A DNA stretch of 33,245 bases, taken from positions 1 to 33,245 of IMG/VR virus record IMGVR_UViG_3300017752_000074; one strand, 5' to 3'. This stretch comes from a virus. Shown here piece after piece: positions 1 to 6,219 of this stretch. The translations under genes and the position numbers were made by a program. The notes below the pieces were generated by a model that was not told where the DNA came from, did no database searches, and saw only the letters and a program-made list of their open reading frames with translations. The number at the start of each line of letters is the position of its first letter. The stretch's first letter is position 1.

Positions 1-342
1 ATTGACGAAAGCATCAATAACATCTGGTTTCAAGAGGCATTCCTATACAGCGATAAACTCAAGACTGCTGGTCAGGTTGACTGTATTGCGGAATGGGATG
101 GAGAATTATCAGTAATTGATTTTAAAACATCTCGCCGACCTAAAAAGATAGATCAAATTCAAAACTACTTTATGCAAGCATCCTTTTATGCCGCTGCATT
201 TTTGGAACGAACTGGAGTGCCAATCAAACAAGCAGTCATTCTGATTGCAGTGGATGATAACGAACCTCAAGTTTTTAAAATTAACACTTTCGACTACCTG
301 GAGCACTTTTTAGCAGTACGGAAAAAGTATGATGACTTATGA
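1..342 (+). CDS. PD-(D/E)XK family exonuclease, C-terminal part (5' truncated by window)
   Basis: Reading frame 1 is open from the window edge to the TGA at 340-342, giving about 113 residues of a longer protein. The visible part has the PD-(D/E)XK nuclease core of the Cas4/RecB type: AGQVDC (Asp27 of the visible part), then VIDFKTS with Asp40-x-Lys42, then a helix IQNYFMQASFYAAAF that fits the Q-x(n)-Y motif following the active site in this family. Such nucleases degrade or resect DNA using divalent metal, and T4-like marine phages commonly carry one near replication and recombination genes. The stop overlaps the ATG of the next gene (ATGA), so the two are probably co-translated. The N-terminus and any partner domain lie outside the window. 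Confidence 0.75.
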   Translation: MDESINNIWFQEAFLYSDKLKTAGQVDCIAEWDGELSVIDFKTSRRPKKIDQIQNYFMQASFYAAAFLERTGVPIKQAVILIAVDDNEPQVFKINTFDYLEHFLAVRKKYDDL

Positions 343-560
343 TACAAGCACTAAAATGGATAGCAACAGCAATGTTCCTCACAGCAGGAACTCTCTTATC
401 TCTTAACATTGCCATTTCAAAGATTGGATTTATTCTCTTCTTTAGTGGTCATATTATACTGTTCTTTTTGTTTCTAAAACTTAAGGACAATCCTATGATA
501 GTACAGAATGGATTTTTCATACTTATTGACGCCATTGGTATATACAGATGGTGGTTTTAA
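339..560 (+). CDS. small multi-pass membrane protein, unknown function
   Basis: This 73-residue protein starts at an ATG sharing ATGA with the stop of the nuclease gene, which suggests translational coupling. It is very hydrophobic. Segments at about residues 5-25 and 28-47 look membrane-spanning, and the C-terminal stretch around 53-70 (FFILIDAIGIYRWWF) could be a third. The pattern of a short charged loop (KLKDNPMIVQN) before a last helix resembles small membrane proteins found in other marine phages, but I do not recognise a named family. It is the last gene before the first early-type promoter, so it belongs to the upstream transcription unit. Confidence 0.6.
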   Translation: MIQALKWIATAMFLTAGTLLSLNIAISKIGFILFFSGHIILFFLFLKLKDNPMIVQNGFFILIDAIGIYRWWF

Positions 561-569
561 AAAAAGTTA

Positions 570-621
570 AAATAAATGCAAATAAATGGTTGACATTTGC
601 TCAAGATGGTATATATTAGTA
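570..621 (+). repeat. 52-bp promoter repeat, copy 1
   Basis: These 52 bases are identical to 8743-8794. The block starts in the A/T-rich stretch upstream of the -35 box and runs through the -10 box. The match continues for a further six bases with one mismatch. The flanking genes are unrelated, so this is a duplicated or strongly conserved promoter cassette, not part of a gene duplication. Confidence 0.9.
590..617 (+). promoter_or_regulatory. early sigma70-like promoter P1
   Basis: TTGACA at 590-595, a 16-base spacer and TATATT at 612-617. The A-rich run from 560 could serve as an UP element. It stands immediately before the gene at 652 and is a member of a family of five close copies in this window. 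Confidence 0.85.
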
Positions 622-651
622 TTATAACATATTAATGAAGAGGTTTATATC

Positions 652-891
652 ATGTCTACGGAATTAAGAAATGTTCCAGATTGCGTTGCCAATAACGAAT
701 TGACACAGGTTCGGTTTTGGGGTGGTCAAGACCGCCGGACTTGCATACAGGTCACTCAACGCAAGCCAAAGAATGATGACAATCATTCAAGTAAATTCTT
801 CAACTCATTGCAATTAACCAAGCATCAAGCAAGAATGTTGGCTGTAGAGTTGATGTTGTTTGCAGAAGATCGTGAAGTGGAGGAAGTGTAA
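652..891 (+). CDS. conserved phage hypothetical protein
   Basis: A 79-residue soluble protein and the first gene after promoter P1, with a GAAGAGG ribosome site about 10 bases before the ATG. Two blocks stand out: TQVRFWGGQDRRTCIQVTQR, and FFNSLQLTKHQARMLAVELM followed by an acidic tail. From memory these blocks recur in small proteins of marine and alphaproteobacterial phages of unknown function. It is predicted to be a short beta-strand region followed by helices. Its stop TAA shares a base with the next ATG (TAATG). I infer an early host-takeover role only from its position. Confidence 0.75.
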   Translation: MSTELRNVPDCVANNELTQVRFWGGQDRRTCIQVTQRKPKNDDNHSSKFFNSLQLTKHQARMLAVELMLFAEDREVEEV

Positions 892-1118
892 TGTTGGCTT
901 ATTGTGACTATATAGCAGATCGAATCAAACGTGGTCTGGAATATGATATACGTGAAAATCGGCCATATACTAAAGTTGGTGAAGTAGGTCCTGTCAAATT
1001 GGATCTACACCTGACCGAAGGCTATTTCTTGTCTACTAGAAAGACAATTCACGTCTCTGATTTAAATGGCAAAATGTATAAAGTGACTATCGAAGAGGAA
1101 AATGATTATGAAAATTAA
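891..1118 (+). CDS. conserved phage hypothetical protein (MLAYCDYIADRI type)
   Basis: 75 residues, starting in a TAATG overlap with the preceding gene. The N-terminal MLAYCDYIADRIKRGLEY is an amphipathic helix. The centre carries NRPYTKVGEVGPVKLDL and a TRKTIHVSDLNGKMYKVTIEE strand-rich end. The combination of YCDYIAD, RPYTKVGE and a TxKTIxVxDxNGKxYxVTIEE-like end is one I recall from small proteins of many marine phages, none with an assigned function. The gene overlaps the next one by 11 bases. Confidence 0.75.
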   Translation: MLAYCDYIADRIKRGLEYDIRENRPYTKVGEVGPVKLDLHLTEGYFLSTRKTIHVSDLNGKMYKVTIEEENDYEN

Positions 1119-1269
1119 AGGTGCAATGTCCGTCCTACAACGTCGTGCTCAATTCTATGGCAAACCACTTGGTTGGCTACTTGATGCAATGGAAGCAGGT
1201 ATGGATGAAAACATGACTGTAACAAATGCATTTAATGTATACAAAGCGGAGATGCGCCGTGGACTTTGA
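1108..1269 (+). CDS. short hypothetical protein (53 aa)
   Basis: An ATG at 1108 follows a GAGGAA ribosome site and opens a 53-codon frame to the TGA at 1267-1269. The product begins MKIKGAMSVLQRRAQFYG and ends VYKAEMRRGL. It is predicted all-helical and mildly basic. It overlaps both neighbours (11 bases upstream and 11 downstream if the downstream gene starts at GTG 1259), the arrangement used by its neighbours. It is too short for routine gene finders with high cut-offs. Function unknown. Confidence 0.6.
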   Translation: MKIKGAMSVLQRRAQFYGKPLGWLLDAMEAGMDENMTVTNAFNVYKAEMRRGL

Positions 1270-1465
1270 TCAGCGTCATGGTGGACCTTATGATAGAGGA
1301 ACGGCTGATAGTTACTACGGCCGTGGTTTTAATCCTCACTATTTTAAAGGTTCATCATACCTATCAGATGCTGTTACGATTGATGATATGACAGCAGAGG
1401 AAATTATGGCATATAAAGCCGGCTATGAGGATAATGATGCTGCCGGTGATTTTAAGGAGTGGTAA
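1259..1465 (+). CDS. conserved phage hypothetical protein, GTG start preferred
   Basis: The open frame reaches back to an ATG at 1226, but a GTG at 1259 has GCGGAGAT 6-7 bases upstream and gives MDFDQRHGGPYDRGTADSYY, so I place the start there (68 residues). The protein is rich in Gly, Tyr and Asp, then has an acidic helical end MTAEEIMAYKAGYEDNDAAG. From memory the AGYEDN-AAGDFKEW ending recurs in small proteins of other marine phages, with no known function. If the ATG at 1226 were used instead, the overlap with the gene upstream would grow to 44 bases. Confidence 0.65.
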   Translation: MDFDQRHGGPYDRGTADSYYGRGFNPHYFKGSSYLSDAVTIDDMTAEEIMAYKAGYEDNDAAGDFKEW

Positions 1466-1467
1466 TA

Positions 1468-1608
1468 ATGACTTTGGTCGAGAAATTAGTTTACAGCGTA
1501 GGTTGCATTATGGTTATTGCATGTCTTGGCGCTTATTTGCACCATATTTGGAGTGATTGTTTGGCTGAAAATTCAATCCTTACTTGTATGCGTATGTTAA
1601 ACAAATGA
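1468..1608 (+). CDS. short membrane peptide (46 aa)
   Basis: ATG at 1468 follows an AAGGAG ribosome site about 8 bases upstream. The 46-residue product has one hydrophobic span at about residues 8-27 (YSVGCIMVIACLGAYL) followed by a short cysteine-containing tail. It is probably a single-pass inner-membrane peptide. The stop shares ATGA with the next gene. Function unknown. Confidence 0.6.
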   Translation: MTLVEKLVYSVGCIMVIACLGAYLHHIWSDCLAENSILTCMRMLNK

Positions 1609-1712
1609 CATATACTGTAAACGGCAAAAAATTCAACTGTGTGTTTGATGCTATAGAATATAGAGATATGCTTGACGCACACTATATAAAAGTAATATGG
1701 AAACAATCATGA
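1605..1712 (+). CDS. very short hypothetical protein (35 aa)
   Basis: A 35-residue frame beginning at the ATGA overlap at 1605 and ending in another ATGA overlap at 1709-1712. The product reads MTYTVNGKKFNCVFDAIEYR at its start, a plausible beta-beta-alpha fold. No separate ribosome site is obvious, so translation would depend on coupling. Support is the tiling of this frame exactly between two genes with overlap junctions at both ends, typical of this operon. Confidence 0.5.
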   Translation: MTYTVNGKKFNCVFDAIEYRDMLDAHYIKVIWKQS

Positions 1713-2272
1713 ATATTTTTGTAACTGATATGTGCCCCGTGATCTCAGCACAAAGTGTTTGCGATAAACACTCTTCAAAAATGGTTGTCGAGTCTGGCCA
1801 GATGCTATCAACAGCACATCGAATGTTGGATGGGCATATGGAATTACGTAGATCCAAATCTGGCAAGCGTATGGTAAAATACTTTGTCCATCCCAACAGC
1901 AATCTCGAAGCCGTTCTTTATAAGGCGGTTCATCACTATCATCCCTGTACTGTATGGTCCATGCAATCAAAGGAAAACTATATCTGGCATTATAAGCACT
2001 TTGTTGCTCTCGCTGAAGAGTTCGAGTTCAGATATGGAAAGAACCACATGACTATAAATAAACTTCGTGAGGTTCTTAAAGCACCTCCAAGCAATATTCC
2101 TAGTTTGGGCCTCACTGAATTCCCTCAGGCTATGAGCCACTTTCCAGATTGTAAGGTAGAAGGTAATCCAGTACAAGCCTATAGGAACTACTATCATATG
2201 GCCAAACCTTTTGCCAAATGGGAAAAGGGTAGGTCTGCACCCAATTGGTGGGAAGGTTACAAAGGGATCTAA
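1709..2272 (+). CDS. conserved phage protein with CDKH/ES.QMLSTAH motif
   Basis: I place the start at ATG 1709 (ATGA overlap with the upstream stop) and not at the in-frame ATG 1697, giving 187 residues. The N-terminus MNIFVTDMCPVISAQSVCDK followed by VVESGQMLSTAHRMLDG is a family signature I recall from conserved proteins of T4-like cyanophages and other marine phages. Downstream are an HYHPCTVW block and an NHMTINKLREVLKAPPSNI block. The conserved Asp, Cys, His and Glu residues could form a metal or catalytic site. Some database entries with this start have been labelled DNA glycosylase-like, but I see no DenV similarity and would leave it unassigned. Confidence 0.75.
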   Translation: MNIFVTDMCPVISAQSVCDKHSSKMVVESGQMLSTAHRMLDGHMELRRSKSGKRMVKYFVHPNSNLEAVLYKAVHHYHPCTVWSMQSKENYIWHYKHFVALAEEFEFRYGKNHMTINKLREVLKAPPSNIPSLGLTEFPQAMSHFPDCKVEGNPVQAYRNYYHMAKPFAKWEKGRSAPNWWEGYKGI

Positions 2273-2655
2273 TGGCTAAAAAAACTAGATACATACTCAT
2301 AGATAATAAGCTTGGTGTGTTTTTAGGATCTTATTCAATGCAAGACTTTATTGAACCAAAAGCTATTTTGGAAGGTAAGGTAAACATGCTCAAGGAAGAT
2401 CCTAGATCATATGCATTATTTGCCAAACATAATCCATTCGGTGTGACAGATGCTGAATCATTTGAAAGCAAGGAAGAGGCTGAGCAATTTATCCGTGATG
2501 CTTTTTTTGATGTGAAGGATGTAGGGCTAAGTGCCCAGCCGGTGGATACTGATCTTGATGATCCAGATCTAATTGATATTATAAAAGCAGGTTATGGCGA
2601 TCACACATTTGATATGCTAGAAGGATTGGAAACTTATAATGACACGATACACTAA
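2272..2655 (+). CDS. hypothetical acidic protein
   Basis: The start is taken at ATG 2272, which overlaps the upstream TAA and has AAAGGGA just before it; the longer frame from 2245 would run into the previous gene. The 127-residue product begins MAKKTRYILIDNKLGVFLGS. The central FGVTDAESFESKEEAEQFI looks like a strand-helix unit, and the C-terminal third is strongly acidic (DTDLDDPDLIDIIKAGYGDH). No family recognised. It is probably soluble and cytoplasmic, and its stop overlaps the next ATG. Confidence 0.65.
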   Translation: MAKKTRYILIDNKLGVFLGSYSMQDFIEPKAILEGKVNMLKEDPRSYALFAKHNPFGVTDAESFESKEEAEQFIRDAFFDVKDVGLSAQPVDTDLDDPDLIDIIKAGYGDHTFDMLEGLETYNDTIH

Positions 2656-2978
2656 TGAGTCTTGAACAGTTCTTTGATGAGTCAGATGCTCCAGCAAAAA
2701 CACCTTGGGGTTCAGCCGAGGAGCAGGAAATCCGACTTCGTATAAAACTTTGTGTAGCAGCATATGCTTACGAGATTGATAATAACAGCATTATGTCAGA
2801 TTCTGAATTTGATGGAAAATGCCGACAGGTAAATCTTAACATTAAGACAGGAAATAGAAAACTAGACAACTGGTTTAAGAAACACTTTGATCCTTCAACG
2901 GGCCAATGGATCCACACACACCCAGAAAAATATAAGATAAAGTATGTGTACGAAACTTGGTATAAGGAGAAGGAATGA
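2655..2978 (+). CDS. conserved phage protein with LigA-Ia-like motif
   Basis: A 107-residue protein starting in a TAATG overlap. Residues about 30-60 read CVAAYAYEIDNNSIMSDSEF and continue DGKCRQV. This resembles the YY-x-D-x-P-x-I-S-D-x-E-Y-D motif of the N-terminal Ia domain of NAD-dependent DNA ligases, which binds NMN/NAD. The C-terminal block GNRKLDNWFKKHF followed by STGQWIHTHPE is, from memory, conserved in a widespread phage family with no proven role. No ligase adenylation lysine or other ligase domain is present, so this is at most a domain-like fragment. The next ATG follows its stop directly. Confidence 0.7.
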   Translation: MSLEQFFDESDAPAKTPWGSAEEQEIRLRIKLCVAAYAYEIDNNSIMSDSEFDGKCRQVNLNIKTGNRKLDNWFKKHFDPSTGQWIHTHPEKYKIKYVYETWYKEKE

Positions 2979-3227
2979 ATGTTTACCATAGAGATGGATC
3001 AGGACGAAACGTGCATCACTATACTGGATGACTCTGGTGAGCTCGATGATGTTGGAGTACTCTTGTACGAAGATTATTGCCATATTAGGCAATGGAACGA
3101 AAAGTCCCAAATGTTCGATGTAGTTACTCTTAAACCCGAAATGTATGTGAAACTGATGAAGGCATGGAAGTTACCAGAAGGATCGTACGTAATGGAGTCA
3201 GTGGACGTTAATTACAAAAAAAGTTAA
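2979..3227 (+). CDS. conserved phage hypothetical protein (MFTIEMDQDET type)
   Basis: 82 residues, starting directly after the upstream TGA with AAGGAGAAGG as a strong ribosome site. The N-terminus MFTIEMDQDETCITILDDSG and the block HIRQWNE are, as I recall them, typical of small proteins of marine phages. The product is strand-rich and acidic, and the C-terminus has LMKAWKLPEGSYV. It is the last gene of the P1 unit, followed directly by promoter P2. Function unknown. Confidence 0.75.
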   Translation: MFTIEMDQDETCITILDDSGELDDVGVLLYEDYCHIRQWNEKSQMFDVVTLKPEMYVKLMKAWKLPEGSYVMESVDVNYKKS

Positions 3228-3246
3228 AATAAATGTAAAAAAATGG

Positions 3247-3274
3247 TTGACATTTGCTCTAGATGGTGTATATT
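3247..3274 (+). promoter_or_regulatory. early sigma70-like promoter P2
   Basis: TTGACA at 3247-3252, a 16-base spacer and TATATT at 3269-3274. The surrounding bases match P1 closely, including ATGGTTGACATTTGCTC before the -10 and the A-rich run upstream. It drives the gene at 3314. Confidence 0.85.
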
Positions 3275-3313
3275 AGTAGTATAAGGTTTAAAAACACACA
3301 CAGGAGATAAACC

Positions 3314-3706
3314 ATGGGTACTTCATCAATGATCGCAAATTACAATGAAGACGGAACCGTAACAGCTACATATTGCCATTATGACGGCTATGTTTCATAT
3401 AACGGAAAAATGTTGGTTGAGTTCTATAACACACCCGAGGCAGCTAAGGCTGTTGCAAATGCAGGTTATCTTTCAGGGTTAAAAGAAGACCTACAAACAT
3501 CACTTGATGGCTCAGTCCATTCAAACCAACCCACTGTAACATATAACTCAGTTGAAGACTTTTTGGCAGAAGGGCGTGAATTTGCCTGTGCTGATTACCT
3601 TTACCTGTTTGATGGTGATGCTTGGTTCTTTACATCAACCTCCGGTCCAAAAGGCACATGGTTGATGGAAGAAGTTGAAATAAATCTTGCCGCTGCTGCG
3701 GCATAA
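3314..3706 (+). CDS. conserved phage protein (MGTSSMIA / YCHYDGY family)
   Basis: A 130-residue protein alone between promoters P2 and P3, with an AGGAGA ribosome site. It starts MGTSSMIANYNEDGTVTATY followed by CHYDGYVSYNG. This pattern (MGTRSxIA, YCHWDGY) is, as I recall, shared by a family of phage and plasmid proteins of unknown function. A second conserved-looking block is ADYLYLFDGDAWFF, and the end is alanine-rich (NLAAAAA). Having a private strong promoter suggests high early expression. It could be a host-interaction protein; nothing catalytic is evident. Confidence 0.75.
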   Translation: MGTSSMIANYNEDGTVTATYCHYDGYVSYNGKMLVEFYNTPEAAKAVANAGYLSGLKEDLQTSLDGSVHSNQPTVTYNSVEDFLAEGREFACADYLYLFDGDAWFFTSTSGPKGTWLMEEVEINLAAAAA

Positions 3707-3731
3707 AATGAAAAATAAAAGCAAAAAATGG

Positions 3732-3760
3732 TTGACATTTGCTTTTAAATGATATATATT
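3732..3760 (+). promoter_or_regulatory. early sigma70-like promoter P3
   Basis: TTGACA at 3732-3737, a 17-base spacer and TATATT at 3755-3760. A perfect 7-base inverted repeat, AAGCAAA (3719-3725) and TTTGCTT (3738-3744), brackets the -35 box. It drives the DUF932 gene at 3799. Confidence 0.85.
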
Positions 3761-3798
3761 ACTTATATGATGATTAATAAACTTGAGGAGATTACATC

Positions 3799-4752
3799 AT
3801 GGCACATAACCTTGAAATCGTAGCTGGCCAGGCTCAAATGGCATATCGTGAATCAAAAGGCAAGCCTTGGCATGGCCTTGGCACACCCGTACACGACTTT
3901 ATGACTCCACAAATGATGATGGAAGCAGCTGGTCTTGACTGGGAAGTCGAGAAGGTTGACACATTTATTCGCTATAAAGGAGATAATGTTGCGACTGGTA
4001 CACAAGCTCTCGTACGCTCAAGCGATAGTAAGATCTTAACCCAGGTCGGTCCTGGATGGAATCCTGTCCAAAATGCTGAGGCTTTTGACTTCTTTACAGA
4101 GTTTGTTTCAAATGGTGACATGATTATGGACACGGCTGGTTCCCTGAAGGACGGTCAAATTGTCTGGGCTCTAGCTGATGTTCGTGATGGATTTTCACTG
4201 TTTAACGGTGACGATGTAAAGGGCTACCTTTTGTTTTCAAACCCACATCAATATGGAAAATCAATCGACATTAAGTTCGTAATGGAACGTGTCGTTTGCA
4301 ATAACACTTTGACCGTGGCATTGAACGAAAAAGGAATGCCTGGTGTTCGGGTTAACCACCGTTCTGAATTTAATCCCCAGCGTGTAAAAGAGATCCTTGG
4401 TCTTTCTCACACACGGATTGGTCAGTTCGAAGAGGCTGCAAACTTCCTTGGCTCCAAGCAATACAACAAGTTCGACCTTCAGAAATTCCTTGCTGAAGTG
4501 TTCGGTGAGTCCAAAAAGGAAGGCAAGGAATTGTCTCGCACAGCACAACGTGCTATGGACATTGTGGAATCACAACCCGGTGCAAACTTCCGCCCAGGCT
4601 CATGGTGGAATGCATACAATGCGGTCACCTATATGACTGACCACGAGCTTGGCCGTTCAGCCGATACTCGGATGACATCTGCATGGTTTGGTACAAATGC
4701 CAAGCGTAAGGTTGATGCTCTAAATGTTGCTCTGGAAATGGCAGACGCATAA
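3799..4752 (+). CDS. DUF932 domain protein (phage/plasmid-related, TIGR03299-like)
   Basis: A 317-residue protein with the DUF932 hallmark start: MAHNLEIVAGQAQMAYRESK, then KPWHGLGTPVHDFMTPQMMM and AGLDWEVEK. Downstream are QVGPGWNPVQNAEAFDFFTE, a CNNTLTVAL block around residue 170, NHRSEFNPQRV, and a helical C-terminus ending WFGTNAKRKVDALNVAL. Full length compares well with the family. DUF932 proteins occur widely on phages and plasmids, and their biochemical role is unresolved. A GAGGAG ribosome site and its own promoter P3 suggest strong early expression. It is the largest plus-strand gene in the window and is relatively GC-rich in its C-terminal half. Confidence 0.9.
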   Translation: MAHNLEIVAGQAQMAYRESKGKPWHGLGTPVHDFMTPQMMMEAAGLDWEVEKVDTFIRYKGDNVATGTQALVRSSDSKILTQVGPGWNPVQNAEAFDFFTEFVSNGDMIMDTAGSLKDGQIVWALADVRDGFSLFNGDDVKGYLLFSNPHQYGKSIDIKFVMERVVCNNTLTVALNEKGMPGVRVNHRSEFNPQRVKEILGLSHTRIGQFEEAANFLGSKQYNKFDLQKFLAEVFGESKKEGKELSRTAQRAMDIVESQPGANFRPGSWWNAYNAVTYMTDHELGRSADTRMTSAWFGTNAKRKVDALNVALEMADA

Positions 4753-4814
4753 TACGATAGGTTTTATGGCTTTTCCCCTTAATGAAAGGCCCTCTAACAT
4801 AGAAAGGGATGTAT

Positions 4815-4940
4815 ATGATTGGAAAGTTTTTTAATAAGGTTTCAAGAATGGGACCTCGTGAAGTAATTTTTGCAGGCATATGGCTTGGTCTACTTCTTAT
4901 TTTAATTGATACGGCAATGCCAGGCCGTGGCTTTTTTTAG
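4815..4940 (+). CDS. short membrane peptide (41 aa)
   Basis: ATG at 4815 follows AAAGGGA, and the frame ends at the TAG at 4938-4940. The product has a basic N-terminus (MIGKFFNKVSRMGPREV), one hydrophobic span at about residues 17-33 (FAGIWLGLLLILID) and a short Gly/Phe tail. The positive-inside rule suggests N-in topology. It fills most of the 199-base gap after the DUF932 gene. Function unknown. Confidence 0.55.
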   Translation: MIGKFFNKVSRMGPREVIFAGIWLGLLLILIDTAMPGRGFF

Positions 4941-4951
4941 AATAGATCAAC

Positions 4952-5191
4952 ATGGAGGAAGCACCAAAGGCAAAGTTAATCTTACTTACGGATATTATCG
5001 AGCAGAAGCTTCGTAAGGAAAAGGAATTAGAGTTTTATCAGAAGGAACTTGAAAAGCTTCAGGAGAAAATGTATTGGCTCGGTCGTGAAATCTCCTTAAA
5101 TGAAACCATCATTCGTGTGATTGAAAACGAACAAATTATAGATATAAAGGAAGGTTTATCTAAGAAACTGTTAGAGAGGTCAGATGAATGA
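4952..5191 (+). CDS. small coiled-coil protein
   Basis: 79 residues. Residues about 12-65 are a near-continuous charged heptad pattern (LRKEKELEFYQKELEKLQEK, then YWLGREISLNETIIRVIENE), predicted to be an antiparallel or dimeric coiled coil. No clear Shine-Dalgarno precedes the ATG beyond GGAGGA immediately after it, so the start is somewhat uncertain. The stop overlaps the next start (ATGA). From memory, related coiled-coil genes with the EKMxWLxREI element occur in other marine phages. Function unknown. Confidence 0.65.
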   Translation: MEEAPKAKLILLTDIIEQKLRKEKELEFYQKELEKLQEKMYWLGREISLNETIIRVIENEQIIDIKEGLSKKLLERSDE

Positions 5192-5457
5192 CATGGTTTT
5201 TAATAATATTATTCGCATCGTGGGAAGAATATCCACTTTATGTATTTACGGATCCCACATTTGAAAGCAAACAGGAATGTCTTACATCCGCTAAAGATAA
5301 AGAAGATGTAAAGAAATATGTTTATAAATTGTTAACAGAGTTTGGAAGACCAATGCCTATAGTAGGTGTTGGTTGCGTTAATGAGGATGAATTGGAAACT
5401 ATTTTAAATCAAATCAAGATTGATTTTCAAATGAAGGAACCAGGAATCGCAATATAA
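5188..5457 (+). CDS. conserved phage hypothetical protein with hydrophobic N-terminus
   Basis: 89 residues, ATGA-coupled to the gene before. The N-terminus MTWFLIILFASWEEYPLYVF is hydrophobic for about 10 residues, too short for a certain membrane anchor but compatible with an export signal. Then comes TDPTFESKQECL, a long helix KEDVKKYVYKLLTEFG and an isolated VGVGCVNE. Two cysteines (near residues 31 and 63) could pair if the protein is exported. I recall the YVFTDPTFxSxxEC pattern from other marine phage proteins of unknown function. Confidence 0.65.
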   Translation: MTWFLIILFASWEEYPLYVFTDPTFESKQECLTSAKDKEDVKKYVYKLLTEFGRPMPIVGVGCVNEDELETILNQIKIDFQMKEPGIAI

Positions 5458-5702
5458 TGATGACACCACTTGAAATTTCTGAATATAAAAATAGATGGAT
5501 GGCCTCTGGTGCAAACTGGAGGGTATCCGTTCATAGTGATCTTGCGGACCGGGCTAAAGCCTGGTGCAAACGACACCTTGATAAGCAGAGTTGGCATATA
5601 GTTCAATGGACTGATGTTTACGCACATACATTTTACTTTGAGGATCAGCTTCAAAGTCAAAGTTTTGCCATGGAATTAAACCATAAATTTGAAGGTACGT
5701 GA
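5457..5702 (+). CDS. conserved phage hypothetical protein (EYKNRWM type)
   Basis: 81 residues starting at ATG-ATG at 5457, with TAATG overlap with the gene upstream. It contains EYKNRWMASGANWRVSVHSD, LADRAKAWCKRHLDKQSW and TDVYAHTFYFEDQLQSQSF. This arrangement (SVHSDL, WCKRHL, YxHTFYFE) is familiar from small proteins of many T4-like marine phages. It is predicted alpha/beta. No catalytic motif is evident. Its stop overlaps the next ATG at 5702. Confidence 0.75.
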   Translation: MMTPLEISEYKNRWMASGANWRVSVHSDLADRAKAWCKRHLDKQSWHIVQWTDVYAHTFYFEDQLQSQSFAMELNHKFEGT

Positions 5703-5989
5703 TGCAAGAATCATATCATAATTATATGCTTAGGCGTATTAGAGAAGATCGTCAAAAGGAGGAAAATATGGACGGCCCTTTTAAAGCAGCATTTGATTCT
5801 CACACCACTGGAGTGGTTCGCAGAGAGATTATCACATATCGCTATATAAATGGAATAATGGTTAAGGAAACCGCAACTCGTTCTTATGGACGTGATGGGG
5901 ATTACCACGATACTATTTCCACATTACCGTTGCCAGAGGATGTGCCCGTGAAGACAACTGATCCACGGCAACTTAATTTATCTATTTAA
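5702..5989 (+). CDS. hypothetical protein with possible second start
   Basis: From ATG 5702 (overlapping the upstream TGA) the frame gives 95 residues beginning MQESYHNYMLRRIREDRQKE. An in-frame ATG at 5768 lies 5 bases after a perfect AAGGAGG, which could start a 73-residue form beginning MDGPFKAAFDSHTTGVVRRE. The conserved-looking core is FKAAFDSHTTGVVRREIITY followed by the short strand GIMVKETATRSY. I keep the long form because it leaves no gap in a fully coupled operon. Function unknown. Confidence 0.65.
   Translation: MQESYHNYMLRRIREDRQKEENMDGPFKAAFDSHTTGVVRREIITYRYINGIMVKETATRSYGRDGDYHDTISTLPLPEDVPVKTTDPRQLNLSI
5756..5762 (+). promoter_or_regulatory. internal strong Shine-Dalgarno (AAGGAGG) inside a gene
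   Basis: AAGGAGG followed by 5 bases and an in-frame ATG at 5768. It is one of the strongest ribosome sites in the early region yet lies 20 codons inside the annotated frame, so it either marks the true start or gives a second, shorter product. Confidence 0.5.
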
Positions 5990-6000
5990 TTAGAGGATTT

Positions 6001-6219
6001 ATGACTTTACCTATAGAAAGAACGAATGCCGTTCTAAATACTGAAGCCTTTCTTATAGATCTTTTAGACCCGAAGAAAACACCACGGGTCCCAAAGGATA
6101 TACGCAACCGTGCAGCTAGATGCTTGAGACATTATCCTTCTTACTATAATATGGCGAACATGAAAGAAAGTTTTGAGGAGAAAGATTATGAGAATTATTG
6201 CAGGTCCATGTCAACATGA
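6001..6219 (+). CDS. BPSL0761-family protein
   Basis: 72 residues with an AGAGGA ribosome site. The sequence MTLPIERTNAVLNTEAFLID, then DPKKTPRVPKDIRNRAARCL and RHYPSYYNM, matches the small family named after BPSL0761 (ERTxAV, DPxxTPRVPxxIRxxAxxLLRHYP), found in proteobacteria and their phages with no known function. The basic PRVPxxIRxRA stretch suggests nucleic-acid or phospholipid binding, which is inference. Its 3' end overlaps kdsA by 32 bases, so this gene leads the sugar cassette. Confidence 0.8.
   Translation: MTLPIERTNAVLNTEAFLIDLLDPKKTPRVPKDIRNRAARCLRHYPSYYNMANMKESFEEKDYENYCRSMST

Noticed and set aside
3954-3978. TTGACA followed by TATAAA inside the DUF932 gene
   Set aside because: Spacing is about 11 bases, too short for a sigma70 promoter, and it is in coding sequence.
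4753-4814. Possible hairpin (GGCTTT ... AAAGGCC) after the DUF932 gene
   Set aside because: The pairing is short and imperfect and has no T run, so I did not call it a terminator.
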